Shown here piece by piece: positions 1 to 5,800 of a DNA stretch of 9,558 nt. Origin of the DNA: an uncultured Clostridia bacterium. GTDB taxonomy: Bacteria; Bacillota; Clostridia; TANB77; CAG-508. The DNA lies in the NCBI GenBank assembly GCA_947628925.1, contig CANRBU010000038.1:1-9558 (forward strand), given 5' to 3'. Numbering within the stretch: the stretch's first letter is position 1; each line of letters begins with the position of its first letter. A program made the position numbers and the translations under genes. The notes beneath the pieces were generated by a model. The model was not told the DNA's origin. It made no database searches and saw only the letters and a program-made list of their open reading frames with translations.

Positions 1-1106
1 GCTACTTCTGATGCTGGTTTGTTTGCTTCTAAAATAGCTTGAATTAGCATGATTGATGTTAATATTCCATCGCCTGTTGGATTATAATCTAATAAAATAA
101 TATGTCCTGATTGTTCTCCTCCTAGACTATATCCTCCTTTTTGCATTTCTTCTAATACATATCTATCTCCTACTTTTGTTTGTAGTAAATTAAAATTATT
201 TTCTTTTGCATATTTATGCAATCCTAAATTGCTCATAACTGTAGCAACTATTGAATCTTTTGCCAATTTTCCTTCTTTTTTAAGATATTGTGCAATAATT
301 GCTAAAATTTTATCTCCGTCAATTTCTTCTCCATTCTCATCTACTGCTAAACATCTATCACCATCACCGTCATATGCAAATCCCATGCTTAATCGATTTT
401 CGATTACATATTTTTTTAACATATCTAGATGTGTTGACCCACAATTTTCATTTATATTAATACCAGTTGGAGCATTATTAATAATATGGTATTGAATGCC
501 TAATGCTGTAAATACTTTTTCCGCAACTTTATATGTAGCTCCATTTGCTGCATCTATGCCTATTACAAAATCTATTCTATTTAATGCTTCTATGCGGTTA
601 TCAAAGTTTTTTCTGAAAAAATATACATATTCATCTAACAAATCTTCTCTATATTCTGAAACTCCTATTTTGTCATTTGTAGCTATCAGTTCTTGCATTT
701 TTTCAGATTCCATAATTTCTTCAATTTCTTCTTCTAAGCTGTCTGGTATTTTTGTACCTTTATCACTAAAAAATTTGATACCATTAAAGTCATATGTATT
801 ATGTGATGCAGAAATCACAACACTTGCATCTGCTTTTAACTTTCTTGTTAAATATGCTACTGCTGGTGTTGGAATTACTCCTAATAATTTTACATTTGCA
901 CCATAACTTAAAAAACCTGCTACCATTGCACTTTCAATTAAGCTTCCTGAAAGTCTAGTATCTCTCCCTATCAAAATTGTAGGAATATGGTTTGTATGTT
1001 TTGAAAATACATATCCTGCTGCTTTCGCAACTTTATAAACTAACTCTGGTGTTAGCTCTGTATTTGCAATTCGTCTAATACCATCTGTTCCAAAATATTT
1101 TCTCAT
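1..1106 (-). CDS. glmM: Phosphoglucosamine mutase GlmM, C-terminus cut by the window edge
   Basis: GlmM interconverts glucosamine-6-phosphate and glucosamine-1-phosphate in the cytoplasm, on the route to UDP-GlcNAc and peptidoglycan. The gene is open to the window edge: 368 complete codons are present of the ~450 usual for the family, so the phosphate-binding domain 4 is mostly missing. Visible signatures are the N-terminal MRKYFGTDGIRR, the catalytic phosphoserine loop ISASHN with Ser101, the metal-binding DGDGDR at residues 246-251, and the sugar-binding GEQSGH at 330-335. The residue after SHN is Thr where Pro is common, which I judge to be ordinary variation. The start is ATG at 1104-1106, preceded by a purine-rich AGAAAGGAA site. 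The gene follows the palindromic element at 1139-1263. The assignment to GlmM over other phosphohexomutases rests on FGTDGIRR together with GEQSGH. Confidence 0.96.
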   Translation of the reverse strand, partial: MRKYFGTDGIRRIANTELTPELVYKVAKAAGYVFSKHTNHIPTILIGRDTRLSGSLIESAMVAGFLSYGANVKLLGVIPTPAVAYLTRKLKADASVVISASHNTYDFNGIKFFSDKGTKIPDSLEEEIEEIMESEKMQELIATNDKIGVSEYREDLLDEYVYFFRKNFDNRIEALNRIDFVIGIDAANGATYKVAEKVFTALGIQYHIINNAPTGININENCGSTHLDMLKKYVIENRLSMGFAYDGDGDRCLAVDENGEEIDGDKILAIIAQYLKKEGKLAKDSIVATVMSNLGLHKYAKENNFNLLQTKVGDRYVLEEMQKGGYSLGGEQSGHIILLDYNPTGDGILTSIMLIQAILEANKPASEV

Positions 1107-1117
1107 TTTTAATCACA

Positions 1118-1128
1118 TTCCTTTCTAA
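1118..1128. repeat. 11-bp direct repeat, left copy (possible target-site duplication)
   Basis: TTCCTTTCTAA here is identical to 1269-1279, and the two copies bracket the palindrome. On the minus strand this copy reads TTAGAAAGGAA and serves as the Shine-Dalgarno region of glmM. The arrangement fits duplication of the glmM ribosome-binding region by an insertion. Purine-rich SD sequences can also recur by chance, so this reading is inferred. Confidence 0.5.
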
Positions 1129-1138
1129 GGCACAAATT

Positions 1139-1263
1139 GGTTGGAAAAGAATTAAATTTTGGCAAGGAAAATTTTGTTAAAAAGGCAAGGGCGCATACTT
1201 TTTGTATGTAACCGCGTTTTTAATGAAATTTGACACAGCCAAAATTGTAATTATTTTTCAACC
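1139..1263. repeat. ~125-bp imperfect palindrome (MITE-like element or structured RNA)
   Basis: This sequence folds back on itself along nearly its whole length. The outer arm 1139-1163 pairs with 1238-1263, with one mismatch, one bulged base and one G.T pair. A middle arm 1169-1183 pairs with 1217-1231. The tip is a perfect catac/gtatg stem (1194-1198 with 1204-1208) around a TTTTT loop. Short unpaired patches separate the arms. It sits in the only large gap of the window, between the 111-residue membrane protein gene and glmM, and is flanked by an 11-bp direct repeat. No ORF of useful size lies in it. It could be a non-autonomous inserted element, or a structured leader affecting glmM expression or message stability. 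It lacks the GC-rich stem plus U-run of an intrinsic terminator. Confidence 0.75.
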
Positions 1264-1268
1264 TTATC

Positions 1269-1279
1269 TTCCTTTCTAA
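1269..1279. repeat. 11-bp direct repeat, right copy (possible target-site duplication)
   Basis: This is the second copy of TTCCTTTCTAA, 12 bp after the stop codon of the small membrane protein gene. On the minus strand it looks like an orphan SD site with no start codon following it, as expected if an insertion moved it away from glmM. Confidence 0.5.
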
Positions 1280-1290
1280 AGTACATTTCA

Positions 1291-1626
1291 TTAATTTGAT
1301 GCCCATTTCACCATTTTTATATCATTGTATTTTTTTAATACTTCTCTATATTTTTGGTATTCTTCTTCCCATAATTCTGATGGGACTTTATCGAATGCAT
1401 TAAATATTTTTTCTGCTTCTGCCAAATATATAACTTGCTCTTGTGGAGACATGTTTTCATATTGTTTTGCGAATTTATATAATTTATCTAACATTTGGTT
1501 AGCATCAATAAATCCCCAAAAATCTTTTACTTTCATTCCTGCTAATTTTATTTGCATTATTGCAAAAGCAATTAGGGCAAAAGCAAAAAAACTTAATACA
1601 TATATTATCAGTAAAATTCCTGACAT
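1291..1626 (-). CDS. Small membrane-anchored protein of unknown function
   Basis: This 111-residue protein has one strongly hydrophobic N-terminal helix (about residues 3-28) followed by a charged, helical and probably cytoplasmic part with several aromatic residues (FWGF 36-39, LWEEEYQKY 85-93). The helix is followed by Lys27 and further lysines, which suggests the C-terminal part stays inside the cell. I cannot assign a named family. The start is ATG at 1624-1626, with an AGAGGTG site at 1633-1639 on the opposite strand. The gene begins 22 bp after the cytidylate-kinase-like gene stops and is followed by the palindrome and glmM, so it is probably part of the same transcript. Its place beside glmM hints weakly at an envelope-related role; that is inference only. 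Confidence 0.8.
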   Translation of the reverse strand: MSGILLIIYVLSFFAFALIAFAIMQIKLAGMKVKDFWGFIDANQMLDKLYKFAKQYENMSPQEQVIYLAEAEKIFNAFDKVPSELWEEEYQKYREVLKKYNDIKMVKWASN

Positions 1627-1648
1627 TTTTTACACCTCTTACTACATT

Positions 1649-2206
1649 TTAGTTATTCTGCCATTTTATATATTCTTGCTTGATTTTATTAGCTACTTCA
1701 TTTGGTGTTAAGTTTGTAGTGTCTATTACAAAATCGTAATTTGACATGTCATCTTTTCTTATGTGATACACCTGCCAATAGCGTTCATTTTCTATTTTAT
1801 ATCTTTCAATCATATCTTGCTTTTGTTCTTCTATTGTTGCAAAATTTTCTGTATCTTTTCGTTCTGAATCTTCAAAAGCTCTTTTAGCTGCTACATCAAT
1901 ATCAACTTTTAAATATACTTTAAAAGATTCTGGAACAGCATACCAACCTAGTCTAGCATCTATTATAAAATTGTCATGAGTTTTTGCATATTCTGACGCA
2001 CTATTTTCAATTTGTATATCGATTTCTGGATGATCTACTACATATTTATTAAATGTTGTAATATCTATCCCCATTTTCTTTGCTAAATCTCTTGCATATT
2101 GACCATTTCTATAAATTCCATAGTTTAAATCTTCCATGAGAATTTTAGATACTGTTCCTTTTCCTGCTGCTAAATCTCCTGCCAACGAAATTATATTTTT
2201 TTTCAT
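1649..2206 (-). CDS. Archaeal-type cytidylate kinase family protein (NMP kinase)
   Basis: This is a 185-residue P-loop nucleotide kinase. The phosphate-binding loop is GDLAAGKGT at residues 10-18 (Lys16), the GxxxxGKGT form seen in nucleoside monophosphate kinases. The overall pattern matches the short archaeal-type CMP kinases: PEID at 60-63 after a GIDITTFNKYV stretch, the RLGWY motif at 85-89 ahead of a FKVYLKVDIDVAAKRA strand-helix, a lid-like basic region, and YDFVIDTTNLTP near 157-168. Such enzymes phosphorylate CMP or dCMP with ATP, but substrate choice cannot be read from sequence alone. It follows rpoZ, with a GAGGAAGGAA site before its ATG. No guanylate kinase lies in this cluster, where gmk normally sits between remA and rpoZ. 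The kinase fold is near certain, CMP as substrate less so. Confidence 0.83.
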   Translation of the reverse strand: MKKNIISLAGDLAAGKGTVSKILMEDLNYGIYRNGQYARDLAKKMGIDITTFNKYVVDHPEIDIQIENSASEYAKTHDNFIIDARLGWYAVPESFKVYLKVDIDVAAKRAFEDSERKDTENFATIEEQKQDMIERYKIENERYWQVYHIRKDDMSNYDFVIDTTNLTPNEVANKIKQEYIKWQNN

Positions 2207-2248
2207 TTTTAGCTCATTTCCTTCCTCTAAATGGCATAATTTTTTCTT

Positions 2249-2461
2249 CTATCCTACTATGTTTTCATTATTTTTTATTATAGTTACTTTTCCCTCTGCA
2301 ATTTCATCTGCTGCTAATGTTACTGTTGATTCTTCTTTTTTATTTGTTAGAGGTTCTGCTCCCATTGATAATTGTCTTGCTCTTTTTGATGTTGCTATAA
2401 CTAATTCATATCGATTTTCTGCCTTTTTTAATAAATCATTTACTGTTGGTTTTACCATCAT
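2249..2461 (-). CDS. rpoZ: DNA-directed RNA polymerase omega subunit
   Basis: Omega helps fold and hold the beta' subunit in RNA polymerase. The 70-residue product carries the family core NRYELVIATSKRARQL at residues 16-31, preceded by PTVNDLL, and the C-terminal VTLAADEIAEGKV at 47-59. The length is normal for Firmicutes. Two adjacent ATG codons (2459-2461 and 2456-2458) can both serve as start; upstream lies GGTAGGT, so the choice changes the product by one residue. It follows remA by 18 bp and is the second half of the conserved yicC-remA-(gmk)-rpoZ cluster. Confidence 0.95.
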   Translation of the reverse strand: MMVKPTVNDLLKKAENRYELVIATSKRARQLSMGAEPLTNKKEESTVTLAADEIAEGKVTIIKNNENIVG

Positions 2462-2479
2462 TTTTAATTACCTACCTTT

Positions 2480-2755
2480 TTATTCTTTTTCATCTTCTAA
2501 TGCTGTAGCAATTGTAGTAATATCTTTGTCTACTCTACTTGCAACTGTTTCAGGTTGAACAGCTGAAAGAATAATATGACCTGAATCCATTATTAAAACT
2601 GCTCTTGTTCTTCTTCCGTATGTGGCATCTACTGCCGTTTTGTTATCTTTCGCTTCCTGTACCATTCTTTTGATTGGTGCCGACTCTGGGCTAACTATTG
2701 CTACAATTCTTTCAGCAGAAACAATATTGCCAAAACCTATATTAACTAATTGCAT
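2480..2755 (-). CDS. remA: RemA/DUF370 family DNA-binding regulator
   Basis: RemA (YlzA) in Bacillus subtilis is a DNA-binding activator of biofilm matrix and osmoprotection genes that forms ring-like oligomers. Here the whole family signature is present: VNIGFGNIVSAERI near the N-terminus, IVSPESAPIKR at 20-30, DATYGRRTRAV at 43-53, MDSGHIILSAVQPETVASR at 56-74 (numbering from the start used here). The start is set at ATG 2753-2755 rather than the in-frame ATG at 2759-2761. The AGGAGG site at 2763-2768 is seven bases from the inner ATG but only one base from the outer one. This gives 91 residues, close to the usual ~89. yicC lies just upstream, with its stop codon touching the SD. What RemA controls in this organism is unknown. 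Confidence 0.94.
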   Translation of the reverse strand: MQLVNIGFGNIVSAERIVAIVSPESAPIKRMVQEAKDNKTAVDATYGRRTRAVLIMDSGHIILSAVQPETVASRVDKDITTIATALEDEKE

Positions 2756-2762
2756 ACTCATT

Positions 2763-2768
2763 CCTCCT
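2763..2768 (-). promoter_or_regulatory. Shine-Dalgarno site of remA that fixes its start
   Basis: A perfect AGGAGG (minus strand) lies directly after the yicC stop codon TAG. Its seven-base distance to ATG 2753-2755 is optimal; the outer ATG at 2759-2761 would be too close to be used well. Confidence 0.8.
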
Positions 2769-3650
2769 CTATTCTATATTTTGGATTTGTTCTCTTATGT
2801 TTTCTAATTCTGTCTTTATATCAACAACATTATTAATAATTTCTAATTTATTCGCCTTTGAGCCTATTGTGTTTGTTTCTCTATTCATCTCTTGTATTAA
2901 AAAGTCTAATTTTTTTCCAATTGCATTTTGATTTTGATTATTTATAAATTCTTTAAATTGTTCAATATGACTTTTTAATCTTGTTAACTCCTCTTCTATT
3001 GAACATTTATCTGCATATATTACCACTTCTTGAGCTAATCTATTTTTATCAATTTCTTCTGTTTTTAAGATTTCTTGTATTCTCTTTTCTAATTTTACTA
3101 CATATTCTTCAATAAGTCCAGTAGAAACTTTAGATACTTCTTCTGTTTTTGCTTTAACCAAATCTATTCTAGAAATTAAATCTTCTGCAATCTTTGTTCC
3201 TTCAAATGTCCTCATTTCAAGCAATTTAGTCAAAGCTTCATTTGTTGCTTCTAGTAGTTCTTTTTTAATTGTGTCATCTTCTTGGTTTGAAATAACATTT
3301 AATACATCTGGTAATTTTGTAATTTCTACTATATTGATGTCTGTAGATGTGTTGGTTTCTTTTGCTAGTTCTTGTAATTGAGTAATATATTTTTTGGCAA
3401 TTTCTTTATTTATAATTATTTCTTCTTGCTCAGCACTATAATTTTGAAATGTTATATATACTTCTACTTTTCCACGGCTAATTTTTGAAGAAATTTCTTT
3501 TTTTAAATCTTCTTCTAAGTAATTTAATTGTTTTGGCATTTTTATTGATATATCTAAATATCTATGGTTTACACTTTTTATTTCAATTTGATATTCTCTT
3601 TTTTCTTTAACTATGTGACTTTTTCCAAAGCCTGTCATGCTTTTAATCAT
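2769..3650 (-). CDS. yicC: YicC/YloC family endoribonuclease
   Basis: The family cleaves RNA: E. coli YicC is implicated in sRNA (RyhB) decay, and B. subtilis YloC has RNase activity. The 293-residue product has the usual length. The N-terminal domain begins with the hallmark MIKSMTGFGK, followed by IEIKSVNHRYLDI (22-34). The C-terminal DUF1732 domain shows CSIEEELTRLKSHIEQF (216-232), GKKLDFLIQEMNRETNTIGSKA (245-266) and the final ENIREQIQNIE. All landmarks are intact. The middle is long and helical, as in other members. The start is ATG at 3648-3650 with an AGAAAGGG site ahead. It is followed at once by remA, the standard Firmicute arrangement. Confidence 0.95.
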   Translation of the reverse strand: MIKSMTGFGKSHIVKEKREYQIEIKSVNHRYLDISIKMPKQLNYLEEDLKKEISSKISRGKVEVYITFQNYSAEQEEIIINKEIAKKYITQLQELAKETNTSTDINIVEITKLPDVLNVISNQEDDTIKKELLEATNEALTKLLEMRTFEGTKIAEDLISRIDLVKAKTEEVSKVSTGLIEEYVVKLEKRIQEILKTEEIDKNRLAQEVVIYADKCSIEEELTRLKSHIEQFKEFINNQNQNAIGKKLDFLIQEMNRETNTIGSKANKLEIINNVVDIKTELENIREQIQNIE

Positions 3651-3687
3651 AAAATATCATCCCTTTCTAATATAAAATTAGGGTGAA

Positions 3688-4506
3688 TTATTCCTCTTTG
3701 CTTTTTGATGTTTTCTTTTTACTTGTATTTTTAGTTTTTCCCGTTGTTGAAGTTGTTTTTTTAGTTTTACTTGTTGTTGTTTTTGCTTTTGAACTTGTTT
3801 TCTTAGTCTTATTTTCTGTTTCGTTTAAATTTGTTGTTTTAGGCTTGCTTGCTGTTTTTGCACTTGTTTTCTTAGATTTATTTGTTGTTTTTGAATTTGT
3901 GCTTTTTTTATTTTCTGTTGTTTTACTTTTTTGTTGTACTTTTTCTGGTTCTTCTTCATTTTTTATTCTTTTAGTTGCTTCTTTTTTTATTGGTTCTTCT
4001 TTTTTTACAATTTCTTTTACATCACTTATATTTTCTAATAATTGTTTTCTGCCTTTTGTATATATTATAATTGCTTTTAATGTACAATAACTTGCAAATA
4101 TATAAGCACTTGCTCCTAAATATATTGAAAAATCAAAATTGTATTTTTTTATAATATATGTGATTGATAAAGAATGAAAAGATAATACAAAACACTCTAT
4201 TGCTGTAATTCCTCTACTTCCTTTTTCCTTATTATATGCTTGTTCTGTAAAATATAGCCCTACTATCATAATCATCCCAGCAAATACTTGGATATCTTTT
4301 TCTAATCTTGACATTACCATAGTAGCATTTGCTAATATTAATAAATTAAAATAAAGCATTGCAACAATTGCAAACATAATATTATAAAAAATTTCATTTG
4401 ATGTTTCTTCTGATATTTTTAATTTATTTTTTTGTTTTTTATTTTTTAGGTTTAGACTTATCATTTGCGTTTCTTCTACTTTTTTTCCTTCTTCTAGTGT
4501 TGACAT
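3688..4506 (-). CDS. Four-helix membrane protein with a long Lys/Thr/Ser-rich tail, function unknown
   Basis: The 272-residue product has a charged N-terminus (1-37), about four hydrophobic helices (roughly 39-61, 73-89, 100-120, 127-150) and then more than 100 residues of highly charged sequence. From about residue 192 the tail is almost only Lys, Thr, Ser, Asn and Ala, with repeated KTT, KKT and SKTK motifs and no aromatics, like the disordered tails of histone-H1-like proteins. An even number of helices would put both ends on the same side, probably the cytoplasm, where the basic tail could meet nucleic acid or anionic lipid. No known family is recognised. The ATG at 4504-4506 is served by AGGAGG (4514-4519) overlapping the rsmE stop codon, so the two genes are probably translationally coupled. 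Confidence 0.82.
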   Translation of the reverse strand: MSTLEEGKKVEETQMISLNLKNKKQKNKLKISEETSNEIFYNIMFAIVAMLYFNLLILANATMVMSRLEKDIQVFAGMIMIVGLYFTEQAYNKEKGSRGITAIECFVLSFHSLSITYIIKKYNFDFSIYLGASAYIFASYCTLKAIIIYTKGRKQLLENISDVKEIVKKEEPIKKEATKRIKNEEEPEKVQQKSKTTENKKSTNSKTTNKSKKTSAKTASKPKTTNLNETENKTKKTSSKAKTTTSKTKKTTSTTGKTKNTSKKKTSKSKEE

Positions 4507-4517
4507 GAAGTCCCCTC

Positions 4518-5267
4518 CTATTCTTCGAATTCATACATTATATTGCTTAATACATTTAATGCTACTGTTTCTGTTCGTAAAATTCTATTGCCTAATGTAA
4601 TAACTTTTATTCCACTTTTTTGCAATGTTTCTACTTCTTCAAATTCTATGCCACCTTCAGGTCCAATTATAATTCCAATCTTTAACTTTTGTTTTTCCTG
4701 GTAGCTATCTTTTAATTTTTGTAATTCTTCTTTTAAAGTGTTATTTTTTTCTTCTTCATATGCCAAAAATATAGCATCATATTTTGGTATTAATTCTATA
4801 ATATCAAAGATTTTTATACTGTTTTTTACTTGTGGTATAAGACTTCTGCCACATTGTTTACTTGCTACTTCTGAAATTGTTTGCCATCTTGCTATTTTTT
4901 TATTTTGATCTTTTATATGCATTACACATCTTTTCATTTCTACAGGATAAATGTCGTATACGCCTAATTCAACTGATTTTTGGATTACTAATTCCATCTT
5001 ATCACTTTTTGGTAATCCTTGAAATATAGTCACTTGAACCTTTGATTCAGCATTTTTTGCCTTATAATCTGTAATTTCTAAGAAAATATCAGTATCTGTT
5101 ATTTTTTCTATTTTACCTGTAACATCTAATTGTTCATTTGTAATACATATTTCTAGTGTATCCCCGATTTTTTTGCGTAATACATTTTTTATATGGTTTA
5201 CATCTTTTCCTTGTATATCAATAGTTTTATTATTAACTTGTTCATTTGTTACAAAAAATTTAGGCAT
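4518..5267 (-). CDS. rsmE: 16S rRNA (uracil(1498)-N3)-methyltransferase RsmE
   Basis: RsmE uses S-adenosylmethionine to methylate N3 of U1498 in helix 44 of 16S rRNA. The 249-residue product is full length. The N-terminal PUA-like part (1-70) includes HIKNVLRKKIGD. The C-terminal SPOUT (trefoil-knot) domain shows LPKSDKMELVIQKSVELGV (85-103), ASKQCGRSLIPQV (135-147), the SAM-binding IGPEGGIEFEEVE (201-213) and LGNRILRTETVALNVL (225-240). The start is ATG 5265-5267, with AAGGAG (5274-5279) six bases upstream. The gene appears to begin a transcription unit, since a good promoter lies just ahead. The frequent upstream partner prmA is not here. Confidence 0.96.
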   Translation of the reverse strand: MPKFFVTNEQVNNKTIDIQGKDVNHIKNVLRKKIGDTLEICITNEQLDVTGKIEKITDTDIFLEITDYKAKNAESKVQVTIFQGLPKSDKMELVIQKSVELGVYDIYPVEMKRCVMHIKDQNKKIARWQTISEVASKQCGRSLIPQVKNSIKIFDIIELIPKYDAIFLAYEEEKNNTLKEELQKLKDSYQEKQKLKIGIIIGPEGGIEFEEVETLQKSGIKVITLGNRILRTETVALNVLSNIMYEFEE

Positions 5268-5277
5268 GCATTTCTCC

Positions 5278-5330
5278 TTTTTTTCAAGTATGGCATGATT
5301 ATATCATTATTTTATATTTTTTTCAAGTAT
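5278..5330 (-). repeat. Pair of 14-bp direct repeats around the rsmE promoter
   Basis: ATACTTGAAAAAAA occurs at 5317-5330, covering the -35 box, and again at 5278-5291, beginning at the predicted transcription start and running into the SD. The copies are identical and 39 bp apart, start to start. This could be a paired regulator site or chance in an A-rich region. Confidence 0.55.
5298..5326 (-). promoter_or_regulatory. Sigma-A type promoter of the rsmE unit
   Basis: On the minus strand, TTGAAA (5321-5326) and a perfect TATAAT (5298-5303) are separated by 17 bases, and a TG one base before the -10 box makes it an extended -10 promoter. The expected start of transcription is an A near 5291, giving a ~24-nt leader that contains the rsmE SD. 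It is the clearest promoter in the window and probably drives rsmE and the genes after it. Confidence 0.8.
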
Positions 5331-5351
5331 ACTGGTTGTTATGTTCTATTT

Positions 5352-5795
5352 TCATCTATGTAATATTTCTTTTATTTTGTTTATAATTTTTTTAAATATA
5401 TTTTCTTTATATTCTACTATATCTACAGTATTTGTAATGTCTTTGTTTGTTTGAACATCTTTTTCTTTAGATTTAAAAACATTATCTGTATTATATTTTT
5501 GCATTTTATGTAATTCTATTTTCTGATTTTCTTTACATTCTATAATATCTATCTTTTCCTTCTGTTCTGGAGTTGCTAGATATTTTTTAAATAAAGCAAA
5601 TAAAATAGCCCTTGTTTCTTCTAAAAATGGTTGTTCTAATATACTTACATCTTCGTTTATATTAAGTCTATAATCAAGGTTTCTGTTTTCTTTAATTGTA
5701 TTTATTATATTTACAGGTATTTTACTGTATTCATCTTTATTTAAATTGCATAGCACAAAATATACTTCTGCTAATGAGTCTTTACTCATTTTCAC
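5352..5795 (-). CDS. Small charged protein partnered with the repeat-array gene, function unknown
   Basis: The 147-residue product has no signal peptide or clear membrane segment. Residues 1-80 look like a compact helical domain: VYFVLCNLNKDEYSKIPVNII, a central DYRLNINED, then LEQPFLEETRAILFALFKKYLATPEQKEKI. The second half is highly charged and ends in a basic amphipathic helix (about 130-147). Two related segments, DIIECKENQKI (83-93) and DIVEYKENIFKKI (125-137), look like an internal duplication. I cannot name the family. The start is GTG at 5793-5795: the SD GGAG at 5805-5808 is nine bases from GTG but 15 from the in-frame ATG at 5787-5789. That SD lies in the last codons of the upstream gene, so translation is probably coupled. 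Confidence 0.8.
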   Translation of the reverse strand: MKMSKDSLAEVYFVLCNLNKDEYSKIPVNIINTIKENRNLDYRLNINEDVSILEQPFLEETRAILFALFKKYLATPEQKEKIDIIECKENQKIELHKMQKYNTDNVFKSKEKDVQTNKDITNTVDIVEYKENIFKKIINKIKEILHR

Positions 5796-5800
5796 CTACA

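Noticed and set aside
795..806. Unusual Thr after the catalytic Ser-His-Asn of GlmM
   Set aside because: Pro is common at this place but other small residues occur in the family. The catalytic Ser and all other motifs are intact, so no loss of function is suggested.
229..906. Two consecutive plus-strand open frames
   Set aside because: They lie antisense to glmM, whose motifs are intact, and their translations are low-complexity Ser/Phe-rich.
1191..1217. Tip of the palindrome as an intrinsic terminator for the upstream operon
   Set aside because: The stem is short and AT-rich, and neither strand has the GC-rich stem followed by a U-run. glmM lies downstream on the same strand.
1230..1258. 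Perfect TTGACA on the plus strand (1230-1235) as a promoter
   Set aside because: No acceptable -10 box lies 15-19 bases downstream. The TGTAAT at 1246-1251 is only 10 bases away. The hexamer is in the palindrome's internal mismatched region.
3666..3680. Perfect 5-bp inverted repeat CTAAT/ATTAG between the membrane protein gene and yicC
   Set aside because: The stem is AT-only and short, with no following T-run in the direction of transcription, so it is too weak to be a terminator.
3683..4090. Plus-strand open frame encoding a very hydrophobic Val/Leu/Phe-rich product
   Set aside because: It is the antisense shadow of the Lys/Thr-rich tail: AAA and ACA codons read backwards as TTT and TGT. 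It has no SD and no family signature.
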